Assembly: GCA_031296115.1 (NCBI GenBank)
Contig: JARLGI010000120.1
Span: 1 to 64,000 of the forward strand
Length of the DNA: 64,000 bases
DNA from: Acidobacteriota bacterium
GTDB lineage: Bacteria > Acidobacteriota > Terriglobia > Terriglobales > Acidobacteriaceae
Direction of reading: 5' to 3'
In this document: positions 1 to 9,800 of the stretch, in pieces
Layout: the number at the start of each line of letters is the position of its first letter
Numbering within the stretch: the first letter of the stretch is position 1
Program-made: the position numbers and the translations under genes
Notes under the pieces: generated by a model
What the model saw: only the letters and a program-made list of their open reading frames with translations
The model's database searches: none
What the model was told of the DNA's origin: nothing

Positions 1-191
1 ACCTGCGTCATAGCTTGGCGAGCTTCCTCGTTCGGAAAGGGACGGACGTGAAGACGGTGCAGAAGATGCTTCGCCACAGCGACGTCGCTACTACGCTCGG
101 GATATACGCTCACAGCATGAGCGAGGATCGCCTGGCAGCGCAGGATGAAATGCTGACCGCGATGATGACGCCGTCAAACGCCGTGAACTGA
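1..191 (+). CDS. Tyrosine recombinase (phage-type integrase), C-terminal end only
   Basis: The window opens inside this gene; only about 62 codons in frame 3 are visible, ending in TGA at 189-191. The visible part has the end of the catalytic domain of tyrosine recombinases: an H-x-L-R-H-S-like block ([10 protein letters not shown]), then [16 protein letters not shown], which holds the box II histidine region and the nucleophile Tyr in IYAH. These enzymes cut and rejoin DNA at attachment sites through a covalent 3'-phosphotyrosine. The gene runs toward a tRNA-Phe 65 bp downstream, the usual integration target, so it is most likely the integrase of an integrative element lying to the left. A XerC/D-type housekeeping recombinase is less likely in this position. 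The N-terminal domain cannot be judged. Confidence 0.85.
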   Translation, partial: LRHSLASFLVRKGTDVKTVQKMLRHSDVATTLGIYAHSMSEDRLAAQDEMLTAMMTPSNAVN

Positions 192-196
192 GCCAC

Positions 197-224
197 CACA
201 GGTGTGAAATCACAGGTGTGAAAT
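197..224. repeat. Two perfect 14-bp tandem repeats between integrase and tRNA
   Basis: CACAGGTGTGAAAT occurs twice back to back (197-210 and 211-224). Each unit contains the small palindrome CACAGGTGTG. The position, just after the integrase stop and 33 bp before the tRNA 3' end, is where integrase arm-binding sites are often found; that role is inference. Confidence 0.7.
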
Positions 225-256
225 TTTGGGCTGGTCCGCTAAACGATTGAAAGATA

Positions 257-332
257 TGGTGGCCAGGGACGGAATCGAACCGCCGACGCCAGCCTTTTCA
301 GGGCTGCGCTCTACCAGCTGAGCTACCTGGCC
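257..332 (-). tRNA. tRNA-Phe (GAA)
   Basis: A complete cloverleaf reads on the minus strand. The acceptor stem is GGCCAGG (332-326) paired with CCTGGCC (267-261), A73 follows, and a genomically encoded CCA ends at 257. The D arm is TAGCTCAGC-type, the anticodon stem is CAGCC/GGCTG around loop CTGAAAA, giving anticodon GAA, and the T arm contains GGTTCGATTCC. The 76-nt length with CCA is normal. Its 3' end faces the truncated integrase gene, consistent with use of the tRNA 3' end as an attachment site. Confidence 0.96.
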
Positions 333-438
333 ACGGGCACGGATGCGCTGTGAGGGGTGCTGCGACCGTTTGAATTATAGCAAGCGATGAGGAAGGTTCG
401 CCATTGGCGAACCTTCAGCACCCCCTTCGTGCCGCAGT

Positions 439-1368
439 TCACCAAGACTTGCCGCTTGCCGTTAGGACGAGTTTTGCTGCGGCAAGGTCCTCCACCGCAA
501 GCCCCAACGACTTGAACACCGTGAACTCCGCCTGCGGTCCTGCCTTAGTCCCAGCGAGCAATTCGCCAAGTTCAGCATAAACGGTTGCGCCCGCTATCAA
601 GATGTCTCCAGACTCGATCATTGCCGCTTCGCGAGAATCTACCACCACCCTGCCCTGCATGGCGGCATCGTCCAACTCGCGGCGTGTTGGGCCTACCGCG
701 CCCACTGCATTGACCAGAACGCCCGGCTTCAGCCACGTTCCTCGTAACACCGGCTGCGGCGAGTCGGTGGCCGTCACGACGACGTCGGCTCCGTGTACGG
801 CGGCCTCAGCCGACGTGGCAGTTGCACCAATTTCCTCGGCGAACGCCTGCGCACGTTGTGAATTGCGGCTCCAAACTCGAACCTCGACGAACTCCCCCAC
901 CAATCGAAGCGCGCGAACGTGGGACCGCGCTTGAACTCCGCTGCCCAGGATTGCAAGCACTCTCGATTCCGGCGCGGACAGCAGCTTGGTCGCGACTGCC
1001 GATACCGCAGCCGTGCGCAATTCGGTAATCAGGCGACCATCCATCACGGCGAGTGGCTCGCCGGTATCCGAGCGAAACAACATGATCATGGCCTGATGCG
1101 TTGGCAAGCCGCGTGCGGCGTTATCAGGGTAGACGTTCACCAGCTTCGCTCCCATCACGTCGCCGTAGACCGCCGGCATGGTGCCCATTCGCCCGTTGTG
1201 TTGCTCAATGGAGAGCACGCCCCGCACAGGCTGCTGCACCCGCCCAGCGCTGAAGTCAATCAGTGCCTGCGTCATGGCGGGGATCAGGTCTTCCAACCGT
1301 AGCACTCGCTCGACGGCTGCTTCGTCGAAGAAGGGAACGGCAGGCTCATTACTGGCCGATCGGCTCAT
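439..1368 (-). CDS. Ornithine cyclodeaminase / mu-crystallin family protein
   Basis: The product is about 309 residues and fits the NAD(P)-dependent ornithine cyclodeaminase/mu-crystallin family. Members cyclise ornithine to proline, reduce ketimines, or act as alanine or opine-type dehydrogenases, so the substrate is not fixed by sequence. The N-terminal substrate domain has the typical VRGVLS and MPAVYGDVMGAKLV segments, and a Rossmann motif follows (VLAILGSGVQARSHVRAL, G-x-G-x-Q-A). The C-terminal half contains the usual GTWLKPGVLVNAVGA strand. I chose the ATG at 1368 because family members begin close to FFDEAAVERVL; a longer frame to 1515 overlaps dut on the other strand. It is divergent from dut, with 79 bp between the two starts. 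Confidence 0.87.
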   Translation of the reverse strand: MSRSASNEPAVPFFDEAAVERVLRLEDLIPAMTQALIDFSAGRVQQPVRGVLSIEQHNGRMGTMPAVYGDVMGAKLVNVYPDNAARGLPTHQAMIMLFRSDTGEPLAVMDGRLITELRTAAVSAVATKLLSAPESRVLAILGSGVQARSHVRALRLVGEFVEVRVWSRNSQRAQAFAEEIGATATSAEAAVHGADVVVTATDSPQPVLRGTWLKPGVLVNAVGAVGPTRRELDDAAMQGRVVVDSREAAMIESGDILIAGATVYAELGELLAGTKAGPQAEFTVFKSLGLAVEDLAAAKLVLTASGKSW

Positions 1369-1447
1369 AGGTGATGCCCTACTGTAAATAACGGAATTGG
1401 CCAGCGTCGATAGGATTCCGCGTGGACGTGGCACAATTAAGACATTC

Positions 1448-1864
1448 ATGCTCAAAGTGAAGAAGCTGTCGCCTGCCGCCACGCTCCCAACCGTTGCCCA
1501 CCCCGGAGAGGACATCGGTTACGATCTTTATTCCGCCGAAGACCGCACAATCGTCGCGCACGGTGCGTCAGGAGTGTGCACCGGGGTCGCCATCGAGTTT
1601 GTGCCCACCGCCGGCGGTGTCGTGAAGACGCGGTCGGGAATGGCGAAGAAGCGGCTTATGTGTAATGCGGGCGTGATTGATGCCGGTTATCGCGGCGAGA
1701 TTATTGTGCTCATGGAAAATCTCGGCGATGAACCATACACGATTCATTGCGGCGACAAAATCGCTCAACTCCTGGAGCACCCGTCCCTTGCCACCGACGT
1801 TGTGGAAGGCGAACTCAGCCAAGCCGTCCGCGAAGCGAAAGGATTCGGGTCATCAGGAGATTGA
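1448..1864 (+). CDS. dut: dUTP diphosphatase (dUTPase)
   Basis: About 138 residues, the usual size of trimeric dUTPases, which hydrolyse dUTP to dUMP and PPi to keep uracil out of DNA and feed dTMP synthesis. Conserved motifs are present but somewhat diverged: motif 1 GEDIGYDLYSAED, motif 2 around RSGMA, motif 3 NAGVIDAGYRGEI with the catalytic Asp and nearby YRGEI, motif 4 GDKIAQLL, and the C-terminal arm KGFGSSGD in place of RGxGGFGSTG. I chose ATG 1448 because the upstream in-frame Met at 1397 would add an unrelated leader lying in the divergent promoter region. A dCTP deaminase is unlikely because the full motif order is that of dUTPase. Confidence 0.9.
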   Translation: MLKVKKLSPAATLPTVAHPGEDIGYDLYSAEDRTIVAHGASGVCTGVAIEFVPTAGGVVKTRSGMAKKRLMCNAGVIDAGYRGEIIVLMENLGDEPYTIHCGDKIAQLLEHPSLATDVVEGELSQAVREAKGFGSSGD

Positions 1865-1924
1865 GGTGGGACGTGCCGAATCCACCGCGCCCGGGTGTTT
1901 ACGCCTCGGATATAATCGCGGGCG

Positions 1925-3019
1925 ATGGAGCGTACGGCAGTTTTCTGCTCGGGCCAAATCCGGGAAGAAAACTCAAACCCGCGGCCCAAGAGGATCTTTG
2001 TCTTCGCCGGGGAACCGGAAGACGCTGCTTCTGGGACTTGTGCTAGCGGTCGCGACCATCGCCCTGTATGTCCCCGTCCACTCTTATCCATTCGTCAACT
2101 ATGACGACGAGCTCTATGTAACTTACAATGACCACGTGAAGGCCGGGCTAACGCTTGAGACCGTCAAGTGGGCGTTCACCAGCTTCGATGCTTCCAATTG
2201 GCATCCGCTTACCTGGGTATCGCACGCTGGACTATCAACTTTTCCAGTTGGACGCCGGCGGCTGTTTCTCATGGTCATCTGGGGAGTAGCGGAACGGGCC
2301 GACCAACGCCACGTTCCTCTTGCTTGGCGGGCGGCCTGTAGCACGGCGGTCTTGTTGACCCTGTTGGTGGTTGCTCGTGCCTAGCTCGATTACTGGAGCG
2401 ACAACGTGGACTGTGGACCCACGTGCTCGAGGTCACGGGCAAGAATTGGGTAGCACAAAACAATCTGGGCCATGCCCTGCAGAATCAGGACAGGGAAGAC
2501 GAGGCTTTGCCGCACCTCCAGGAGGCGGTCGCGATCAACCCGTCCGATGCCGATAGCAACCTCAACATCGGGGCGTACGATCAACAGCACAAGAACATGT
2601 CAGCGGCACTCGAGCAATACGAGAAGGTAGTCAGCCTTACTCAGAATAACGCTCGCTTAACCCTGCCCATACGAGACCAGGCGTTCAGAAATATGGGTTA
2701 CGTTTACCTCTCCCAGGGAGATCACGTCCGCGCGCGCGAGAGTTTCCAGCAGGCAGTAAACTTGAACCCGCAAGACGGAGAGGCGTGGATTGGACTGGGC
2801 GTGATGGAACAGGGGCTTGGAGAGTCGAATCGGGCGGTCGACGCCTACAACCACGCATTGCGTATTCAGCCCTTCGATTTAGGGTATCTGCTGCTCTCCC
2901 GGGCACCGCAACAAGCAGGACGCGTGGAAGAGGCACCGATAGCGATGAAGAAGGCGCAGTAGTTGTCCCGAAATTTTCAGAAGGCACAGCTGGTTGCCGA
3001 TCGTCTCCTCGCACAGTGA
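1925..3019 (+). pseudogene. Decayed membrane-anchored TPR protein (TMTC/PMT-like family)
   Basis: Several frames together match one large family of acidobacterial proteins with a polytopic membrane domain followed by TPRs. The first piece (about 1926-2215) gives a TM segment (LLLGLVLAVATIALYVP), then FVNYDDELYVTYN and NWHPLTWVSH. After that the reading frame must shift: the other frame at 2222-2270 gives LDYQLFQLDAGG, the expected continuation. The rest of the membrane domain is missing. YWSDNV at 2391-2408 continues only after another shift into LWTHVLEVTGKNW at 2411. TPRs then run to an in-frame TAG at 2960-2962, beyond which the same frame reads LSRNFQKAQLVADRLLAQ to TGA at 3017. Frameshifts, a large internal deletion and a nonsense codon make this a pseudogene. 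The 3' part (2423-2962) could still be expressed as a short TPR protein. Confidence 0.75.
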
Positions 3020-3089
3020 GCCATGACGCCTCTGCCTTGACGATTCCGCTCGGGCCGCAATACAGTCGGACTATCCGGAGACTCACGCC

Positions 3090-5837
3090 TTGGACGCCCT
3101 CACTGGGAAGACATTTCTTCACTACATAATCGTGCGCAAGCTGGGCGCCGGTGGCATGGGTGTGGTGTATGAGGCTGAAGACACTCGGCTCACGCGTCAT
3201 GTCGCTGTAAAGTTTCTGTCCAAAGACTTCGAGCAGGATGCCTATGCGCTAGTGCGTTTCCAGCAGGAGGCCCGGGCGGCCTCCGCACTGAACCATCCGA
3301 ACATCTGCACCATTTACGCCATTGAGGAATGTGAGGGGCAGCACTTCATCGCGATGGAGTTGCTGGAGGGGCAGAGCCTCGGGGAGAAGATCAATGGCCA
3401 CCCGCTCACCCAGGAAAGAATTCTTGACCTTGGGATCCAGTTGGCCGACGCGCTGGAGGCGGCGCACAGTCGGGGGATTGTCCACCGCGACCTGAAACCC
3501 GCCAATATCTTCATTACTTCCCGCGGGCAGGCCAAAATTCTCGATTTCGGGCTGGCTAAGCTGGTTCGCGATCGCCGCGCCGCCCTGGAAACCGTGGCCG
3601 CCGATGCTGCAACCGTTGCGTCACTGCAATTGACGTCGCCGGGAACGGCCGTAGGCACCGTCGCATACATGTCTCCCGAGCAGGCTCGCGGGGAGGAGCT
3701 TGACGGCCGCAGCGACCTCTTCTCGATGGGTTCGATACTGTATGAAATGGCGACGGGGAAGCTGCCCTTCGATGGCAGCACCTCAGCCGTAATGTTCCAA
3801 GGCATTCTAGGCGGCAATCCGCGACCGCCGATCGAGTGGAACCCGGCCATTTCTCCGAGGTTGGAAGAAATCATCGGTAAGGCGTTGGAGAAAGATCCTG
3901 ACCTGCGCTATCAGAGTGCAGCAGAGCTGCGGGCGGACCTGAAGCGGTTGAAGCGGGACAGCAGTGGTCACACCTCGCAAGTTGGAAGGGCGGCCGCTTC
4001 GTCGTCAGTCTTCGCAGCCAGCGGATCCGATGTGCGAGAACGGTCCTCCGGCAGCTCCGGCATTTTGGAAGCCGCCAAGCGGCATAAGAGCGGTGCAGGC
4101 CTTATCACCCTGCTCAGCATCGGCATGGTTGCCGCGGGCCTGTACGGCTTCTATAAGTGGTTCTCCCAGTGGCGGGCCGATTCCGGCCCGGTGCCTTTCC
4201 AGAACATGAGCCTGCAAAAACTCACGACCTCGGGAAAGGCGGTGCTGGCGACCATCTCCCCCGATGGCAAGTACGTGGTGAATGTCGTCGATGAGGGCCA
4301 CGGACAACAGGCGCTTTGGATGCGCCACATCGCAACGGGCAGCAACGCCCAAATCATGCCTCCGGCCCAAGTTCGCTACACGGGGCTGACCTTCACTCCG
4401 AGTGGCGACTTTCTGTATTTCGTGCGCCAGGAACCGGAGAAACCGGGTTTGGGGTTTCTCTATGAGGTTCCCGTTTTGGGAGGCACACCGCGCAAGTTAG
4501 TGGACGATGTTGACAGCGCGGTCAGCTTCTCGCCGGATGGGCAGCAGATGGCTTTCCTGCGGCAGAGCAGCTCGGAAGGCAGCTCGAAGATCATCATTGC
4601 CCAAGCCGACGGCACTGGGGAACGGGCGTTGGCAGCGCTTCCTCTGCCCGGCTATGCCAGTCCCGTTTGGTCTCCGGACGGCAAATTGATCGCTGCGACG
4701 GTTCTCGATCCGGGCAGCAAGGAGCTGGGCAGGGTCGTCGTCCTCGATGCAAAGAGCGGAAGAGAGAAAACCGTTTATGCGGGCACGGCGAGCCTGCAAA
4801 AGCCGGTTTGGATGCCGGATGGACAGCACTTACTGCTGATTTTTCACGACATTTCCAGCGAGTGGAATGGGCAAGTGGGAGAAATCTCACTTGCCGGCGG
4901 AAAATTCCACCGCATAACCAACGACTTGAGCAGTTACAGCAACAACACTTTAGCCGTCACCCGGGATGGGAAGCAGGTGATCGCCGTGCAAACCCTGCCG
5001 GAGGCCGGCGTGTACACGATGAGTTCAGAGCCGAACAGCAGTGCCACTGCGGTACAGATTGATAACCACGGGGACATCAATGTCGGCTGGCTACCGTCGG
5101 GCGGGTTGGTGACACTGGACTATGACGGCCACATCTCTACCATGAACGCGGATGGAAGCAATCGAAACGTGATCTATCAGCAGACCCTGCCGCTGCAAGG
5201 GCTCAGCGTCTGTCCGGATGGATCCCATGCTCTCTTCCAGATGCCCAATAAAGACACGAAGGCCCTTAATATCTGGCGTTTGGACCTGCAGAGCGATCGG
5301 GCCGAAGTGCTCACCAGCGGCAAAGTGGACCAGAACCCTATGTGCTCACCGGACAGCCAGTTCTTCATCTACACCAGTTTGCGGAATGGCAAACAGGTGT
5401 TGATGCGAATGCCGGTCGGCGGCGGTGCTGCCAAACAACTTTATGATAAGTACGTGGGCTTCGCCGCCATCTCTCCTGACGGAAAGCAGGTATTGGTATT
5501 TACCGCGGTCGGTGCAGGGGTTAATTTTAGGTCGATCGTGGAGATTATTCCGTCCGAGGGTGGGCTGGCGGTGAACAGCTTCTCTCCGAGCCGGGCGCTG
5601 GCTGGTCTGTTCCGCTATTCCGAAGACGGGCAAAGCCTGTATTACCCGGTTGCCGACAAGGGTGTGTTCAACCTGGCTGTCCAGTCGATGGCCGGCGGAG
5701 TGCCTAAACTCGTTACGAATTTTACCGATCTCTCGATCTATGGGTTTGACTATGATTGGAAGAACAAGCGGTTGGCGATAACTCGCGGACGCACGAACTT
5801 TGATATCGTGCTGATATCCCAACAGCAAGCGCAATAG
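3090..5837 (+). CDS. Receptor Ser/Thr protein kinase with C-terminal beta-propeller
   Basis: This 915-residue protein has a cytoplasmic PknB-type kinase domain (about residues 10-280), one TM helix (about 336-356, [18 protein letters not shown]) and a large extracytoplasmic region (about 380-915) of TolB/PD40-like propeller blades, seen as recurring S-P-D-G motifs. Kinase residues are intact: glycine loop [13 protein letters not shown] (19-31), catalytic Lys 41 in [16 protein letters not shown] (from 132), DFGLAKL (from 152) and MSPEQARG in the activation segment. It should phosphorylate Ser/Thr targets in response to something bound by the propeller; the ligand is unknown. The start is TTG 3090, 70 bp after the decayed TPR gene; no earlier in-frame start fits. 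A second kinase of the same overall plan lies downstream. Confidence 0.93.
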   Translation: MDALTGKTFLHYIIVRKLGAGGMGVVYEAEDTRLTRHVAVKFLSKDFEQDAYALVRFQQEARAASALNHPNICTIYAIEECEGQHFIAMELLEGQSLGEKINGHPLTQERILDLGIQLADALEAAHSRGIVHRDLKPANIFITSRGQAKILDFGLAKLVRDRRAALETVAADAATVASLQLTSPGTAVGTVAYMSPEQARGEELDGRSDLFSMGSILYEMATGKLPFDGSTSAVMFQGILGGNPRPPIEWNPAISPRLEEIIGKALEKDPDLRYQSAAELRADLKRLKRDSSGHTSQVGRAAASSSVFAASGSDVRERSSGSSGILEAAKRHKSGAGLITLLSIGMVAAGLYGFYKWFSQWRADSGPVPFQNMSLQKLTTSGKAVLATISPDGKYVVNVVDEGHGQQALWMRHIATGSNAQIMPPAQVRYTGLTFTPSGDFLYFVRQEPEKPGLGFLYEVPVLGGTPRKLVDDVDSAVSFSPDGQQMAFLRQSSSEGSSKIIIAQADGTGERALAALPLPGYASPVWSPDGKLIAATVLDPGSKELGRVVVLDAKSGREKTVYAGTASLQKPVWMPDGQHLLLIFHDISSEWNGQVGEISLAGGKFHRITNDLSSYSNNTLAVTRDGKQVIAVQTLPEAGVYTMSSEPNSSATAVQIDNHGDINVGWLPSGGLVTLDYDGHISTMNADGSNRNVIYQQTLPLQGLSVCPDGSHALFQMPNKDTKALNIWRLDLQSDRAEVLTSGKVDQNPMCSPDSQFFIYTSLRNGKQVLMRMPVGGGAAKQLYDKYVGFAAISPDGKQVLVFTAVGAGVNFRSIVEIIPSEGGLAVNSFSPSRALAGLFRYSEDGQSLYYPVADKGVFNLAVQSMAGGVPKLVTNFTDLSIYGFDYDWKNKRLAITRGRTNFDIVLISQQQAQ

Positions 5838-6067
5838 CTGTCAAACCTGAGCGCCGCGTGTCCGCGAGGGCGGCCCATCAGGTGTTTCAACCAAAAAGGG
5901 TTTTTCATTTGGTTGCAGTTGAATTATTCTTCGGTTCAACACGCACTTCTTCGTCATTGGCCCAGCCGGATCTGCAAGCCGCTGGGTGCCGCGCCAAACG
6001 GGACGGTCGGCCAGTCCTTTGGGAGAGGCGTTTACATAACCAGCTTATTGAGCTTTGCATAATATAG
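5838..6067. other. Non-coding gap left of the IS630 remnant
   Basis: I see no gene here. A weak stem (AACCAAA 5889-5895 with TTTGGTT 5908-5914, 12-nt loop) lies 50 bp after the kinase stop and could slow transcription, but it is not a convincing terminator. Confidence 0.4.
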
Positions 6068-6440
6068 TTACAGAGGAAAGAGTTCTGCTTGTTCCCAGAA
6101 AGCGCAGACCAGGGTGGGGCGACGGCGCCTCCGACGCAACGCTTGGCGTGCGTGGGAGCTCAACTGCCCGAACGTAGTGGGGCAGAAGTTGGGTAACTCG
6201 TGCTGCTTCCAGTGTGACCACAGATACTCCACTGGGTTCAGTTCTGGAGCATAGCCGGGAAGGTATTCCAGCCACGGACGCCCCTCTGTTGCTGTACGAA
6301 CTGCCAGAGGGCACGGCTGCGGTGACCGGGCAGTCCGTCCCAAACGATCAGCAACTTACCAGGAATGTGGCGCAGCAGATGAGCGAGGAACTGGATGATT
6401 TGCGGGCTACGGATCGCTTCCGGAAACAGGCGGAAGCAAA
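6068..6440 (-). pseudogene. IS630-family transposase, C-terminal remnant
   Basis: On the minus strand the region from about 6440 down to 6330 reads WHFCFRLFPEAIRSPQ, then HLLRHIPGKLLIVWDGLPGH, the block carrying the second catalytic Asp of the DDE fold. After a one-base frameshift near 6310-6320 the reading continues as RPWLEYLPGYAPELNPVEYLW, the highly conserved C-terminal block with the final catalytic Glu, and ends as AFWEQAELFPL with a stop at 6068. Only the last third of an approximately 340-residue transposase is left and it is frameshifted, so it is inactive. I could not define terminal inverted repeats. Candidate outer ends are near 6060 and 6450. Confidence 0.85.
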
Positions 6441-6445
6441 AGTGC

Positions 6446-6663
6446 CACCAGGACCTGGCGGAATGACGAACGGAAGTCTAGGGGGCGCCTATTCCAGCCC
6501 AGACTCCAGCACCACCAGGACCCCGGTCCTGGACAGCAATGGGAACCTTGTGGATGTGCTTTACATCGTTTCAGCGAGCACGGCGGGAGCGACCAACACC
6601 CAAACCAAAGGTGTGTTGCTGAGCACTGACAAGAATCCGAAATTGAGTGTCTTGGCGCATTAG
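6446..6663 (+). pseudogene. Short gene remnant next to the IS630 scar
   Basis: An open frame on the plus strand ends in TAG at 6661-6663. Its last 50 residues (from about STTRTPVLDSNGNLVDVLYI to LSTDKNPKLSVLAH) look more protein-like than the part before it, which is antisense to the transposase remnant. I do not recognise the family. It may be the 3' end of a gene cut by the insertion sequence, or chance. Confidence 0.3.
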
Positions 6664-6887
6664 GGCAGCAGAAACGCGAAGCAAGCTTTGCGTTTCTGTT
6701 CATATACAGGTCGTCTCGTGAGTTGGCTCTATACGCCTTCGCGGCTGGGTGTGCTCGGAATGGCCGCCCTTTCCTAAGCTAGGAAACGACCCCTATCAGC
6801 GGGGAATCACGTTATACTCTGTAGTTACTTGGCTTCGGGTGGGAGCCTGTCTCCGTACACCTTGGCTCGGCCGCGGAAGGTGGGGAA

Positions 6888-9800
6888 ATGGCTGGGGATA
6901 AAGACGGTGCAGGGCGCAGAGTGCAGGATGGCACGGCTGTGTCCAGCGGTGACAGTTCCGCTGCTACGACTAATCCGGCGCTCGGCTCAGAGGGGATGAC
7001 CCTTCCCGGGATTGACAGCGCTGATGTTACTTTAGCGGGCGTTCCCACTTCGTCCGGCCCGCCTCAGGCCGCTTCTACTCCGAGAAGCGACCCCTCAGAC
7101 GCCGTGACCATCGTGGAGTCCAGTGGTTCCGGCGGCAGCAGTACGCCGCACCCGATCTTCTCTTCCATTGGCGCTACGATTTTCCCTGAAGGCGATGTCC
7201 TCGGCGGCCGCTATGAAATTCAAAAACTGCTTGGCATGGGCGGCATGGGGGCCGTCTACAAAGCGCGCGACATGGAAGTGGAGCGCGTAGTCGGACTTAA
7301 AGTGATTCGGCCTGACCTCGCCGGCGATCCCGCCATACTGGCCCGCTTCAAGCAGGAACTGGTGCTGGCCCGCCAGGTCACCCACAAGAACATTATCCGG
7401 ATTTACGACCTGAATGAAGCCGATGGTGTGAAGTTCATCACCATGGAGTTCATCGAAGGTGAGGACTTGCGCACCATCCTCACCCGGCAGGGCAAGTTAT
7501 CGGCGGAGGAATCCGTCTCCATCATCATCCAGGTGTGTGCCGGCTTACAGGCGGCGCACAGCGAAGGCGTCATCCATCGCGATCTGAAACCCAGCAACAT
7601 CATGCGCGACGGAGCGGGCCGGGTCGTCATCATGGACTTTGGTTTGGCCCGCACCGTCCAGGGTGATGGCATGACTCGCACCGGCATGATGATCGGCACC
7701 ATGGAATACATGTCGCCGGAACAGGCCATGGGCAAGGAACTGGACGCGCGCTCGGACGAATTCGCCGTCGGCCTCATCCTCTATGAACTGTTGAGCGGTT
7801 TCATCCCCTTTCAGGCGGACAGTGCGATTGCCAGTCTGGTAAAGCGCACGCAGGAGCAGGCAACCCCGCTCACTGACGTGGATTCTAGTGTCCCCGTGCC
7901 GTTGAGCAATATCGTCAGCAAGTGTTTGGAGCGGGACCCCAACGGACGGTTCAACTCCGTCCAGGAGCTGATCGACCAACTGGAGATTTGGCAGGGGAAG
8001 AAAGCAGGTCAGACTGTAAGTGCTCCAGTACTCCCATCGGCTGCGGCTCCCGCGAAGCGGTTGCCATGGAAGTGGATCGTGGTTGCTGCCGCGGTGGTTG
8101 TACTCGCAATAGGAGCCGTTGTTGGAATTCGGTCCGGGAGCGGCGCCGGTGGGGCACCCGCAGCCGTAAAGGGCCCCGTGACCTCGCTGGCCATTATCCC
8201 GTTTCAGAATGGTTCAGGCGATCCCAGTCTCGACTGGCTCTCCTCGAGCCTCTCAGAAAACCTGAGCTCCGATATGGGGCAATCGGCGCACCTGCATCTG
8301 GTTTCTCCCGCGCGGCTGCAGCAGGTGCTCCACGATCTCCACATCTCGCCGCAGTCACAACTGGATCTTTCACAACTAAAGCGTATCGCCGAGTTCACGA
8401 ATGCCAACACGGTTGTGTTTGGGCAATACGCAAAGTTCGGTGATCAGATCCGGGTGAACGCCACGGTCAACGACTTAAAGAACGACCGTCAGTACCAAGT
8501 CGCGACTGACGTTGCCAGCGAGAAAGATCTTCTCGCTGGTCTGACCAAACTGGCTGAGGAAGTGCGGCAGAAGCTCGCGTCGTCGCCTGAACTCCTCAAA
8601 GAACTGCAGTCGCAGACCCCGTTTGTGCTGACCAAGTCGGTTCCTGCCTTGCGTGCCTACGACCAAGGGCTGCAACTCTCACGTTCCGGCAAGGAGCAGG
8701 AGGCTGCCAAGAAATTCGAGGAAGCCACCGAAGCTGATCCCAACTTTGCCATGGCATATTCCCAGTTGGCGAAAAGTTACCAAACGCTTGGATTTGATGA
8801 CAAAGCGGAACAGACTTCACGCCGTGCGGTGACCCTTAGTGACGGCTTACCCGCACGGGAGCGCTATCTGATCGAGGCGACGCATGCCCGCATCATGAAC
8901 CAACCCGAGAAGGCGATCGAGGCCTACCAGAACATCACCCAGGCGAATCCGTCTGATACGGACGCGCAATTTGCGCTCGCCGGCCTGTACGAAGATGCCC
9001 GCAATTTTGACGAGGCCCGCAAATGCCTCGCCAAGGTACGTGCGGCGGATGGAAAGAATGTGTATGCGTTGCTGGCCAGCGGACGAGTTGAATTGAGGGC
9101 GGGCAATGCACAAGCAGGGCTGGAATTCCTGAACCCGGCTTACAGTCTGGCGATGCAACTGGATAACGAAGAGGTGAAGGCCTCCATCGAGCAGGCGATG
9201 GGAGTTGCGTACGAGCAGTTGGGCAAGCTGGACGAAGCGCTGCGGAATATGCAGGACGCGTTGGCAATCCGTAAGAAGCTTGGCTTACAACGCGATATGG
9301 CGAGCAGCCTTTACGCTATCGCCGGGGTCCAAGACACGCTGGGGAACAGCGCCGCCGCCTTCGCCAGCTACAAGGAGGCCCTAGCGGTTCTCCAGCAGAT
9401 AGGCGACAAGCACGGCATTGCTACGACATTGATGAATCTCGGCGCTACTTACAACGATCACGCCCAGTACGACGAAGCGCTCAAGAACCTGAACGATGCA
9501 CTTACCCGCTTCCGCGAACTGGGGGACGAGCCTGCTCAAGCCACCGTCTTGAATAACATTGGCACCGCTCGTTTCAGCATGGGAGAATTCCAGGACGCAT
9601 TGACCTATTTCCAGCAGGCGTACCAGTTGCGGGAGAAGCTCAAGCTCTCGGCGGACATGACCCAAAGCCTGCATAATCTGGCCGAAACCAACGTGAAACT
9701 TGGGCAGTACGACACCGCGCTCTCGCAATATCTGAAGGCGCTGGACAGTGGCAGGGCCAGCGCCGACCAGAGTGTCATCGGTCAGGAATCGAGCAGCTTG

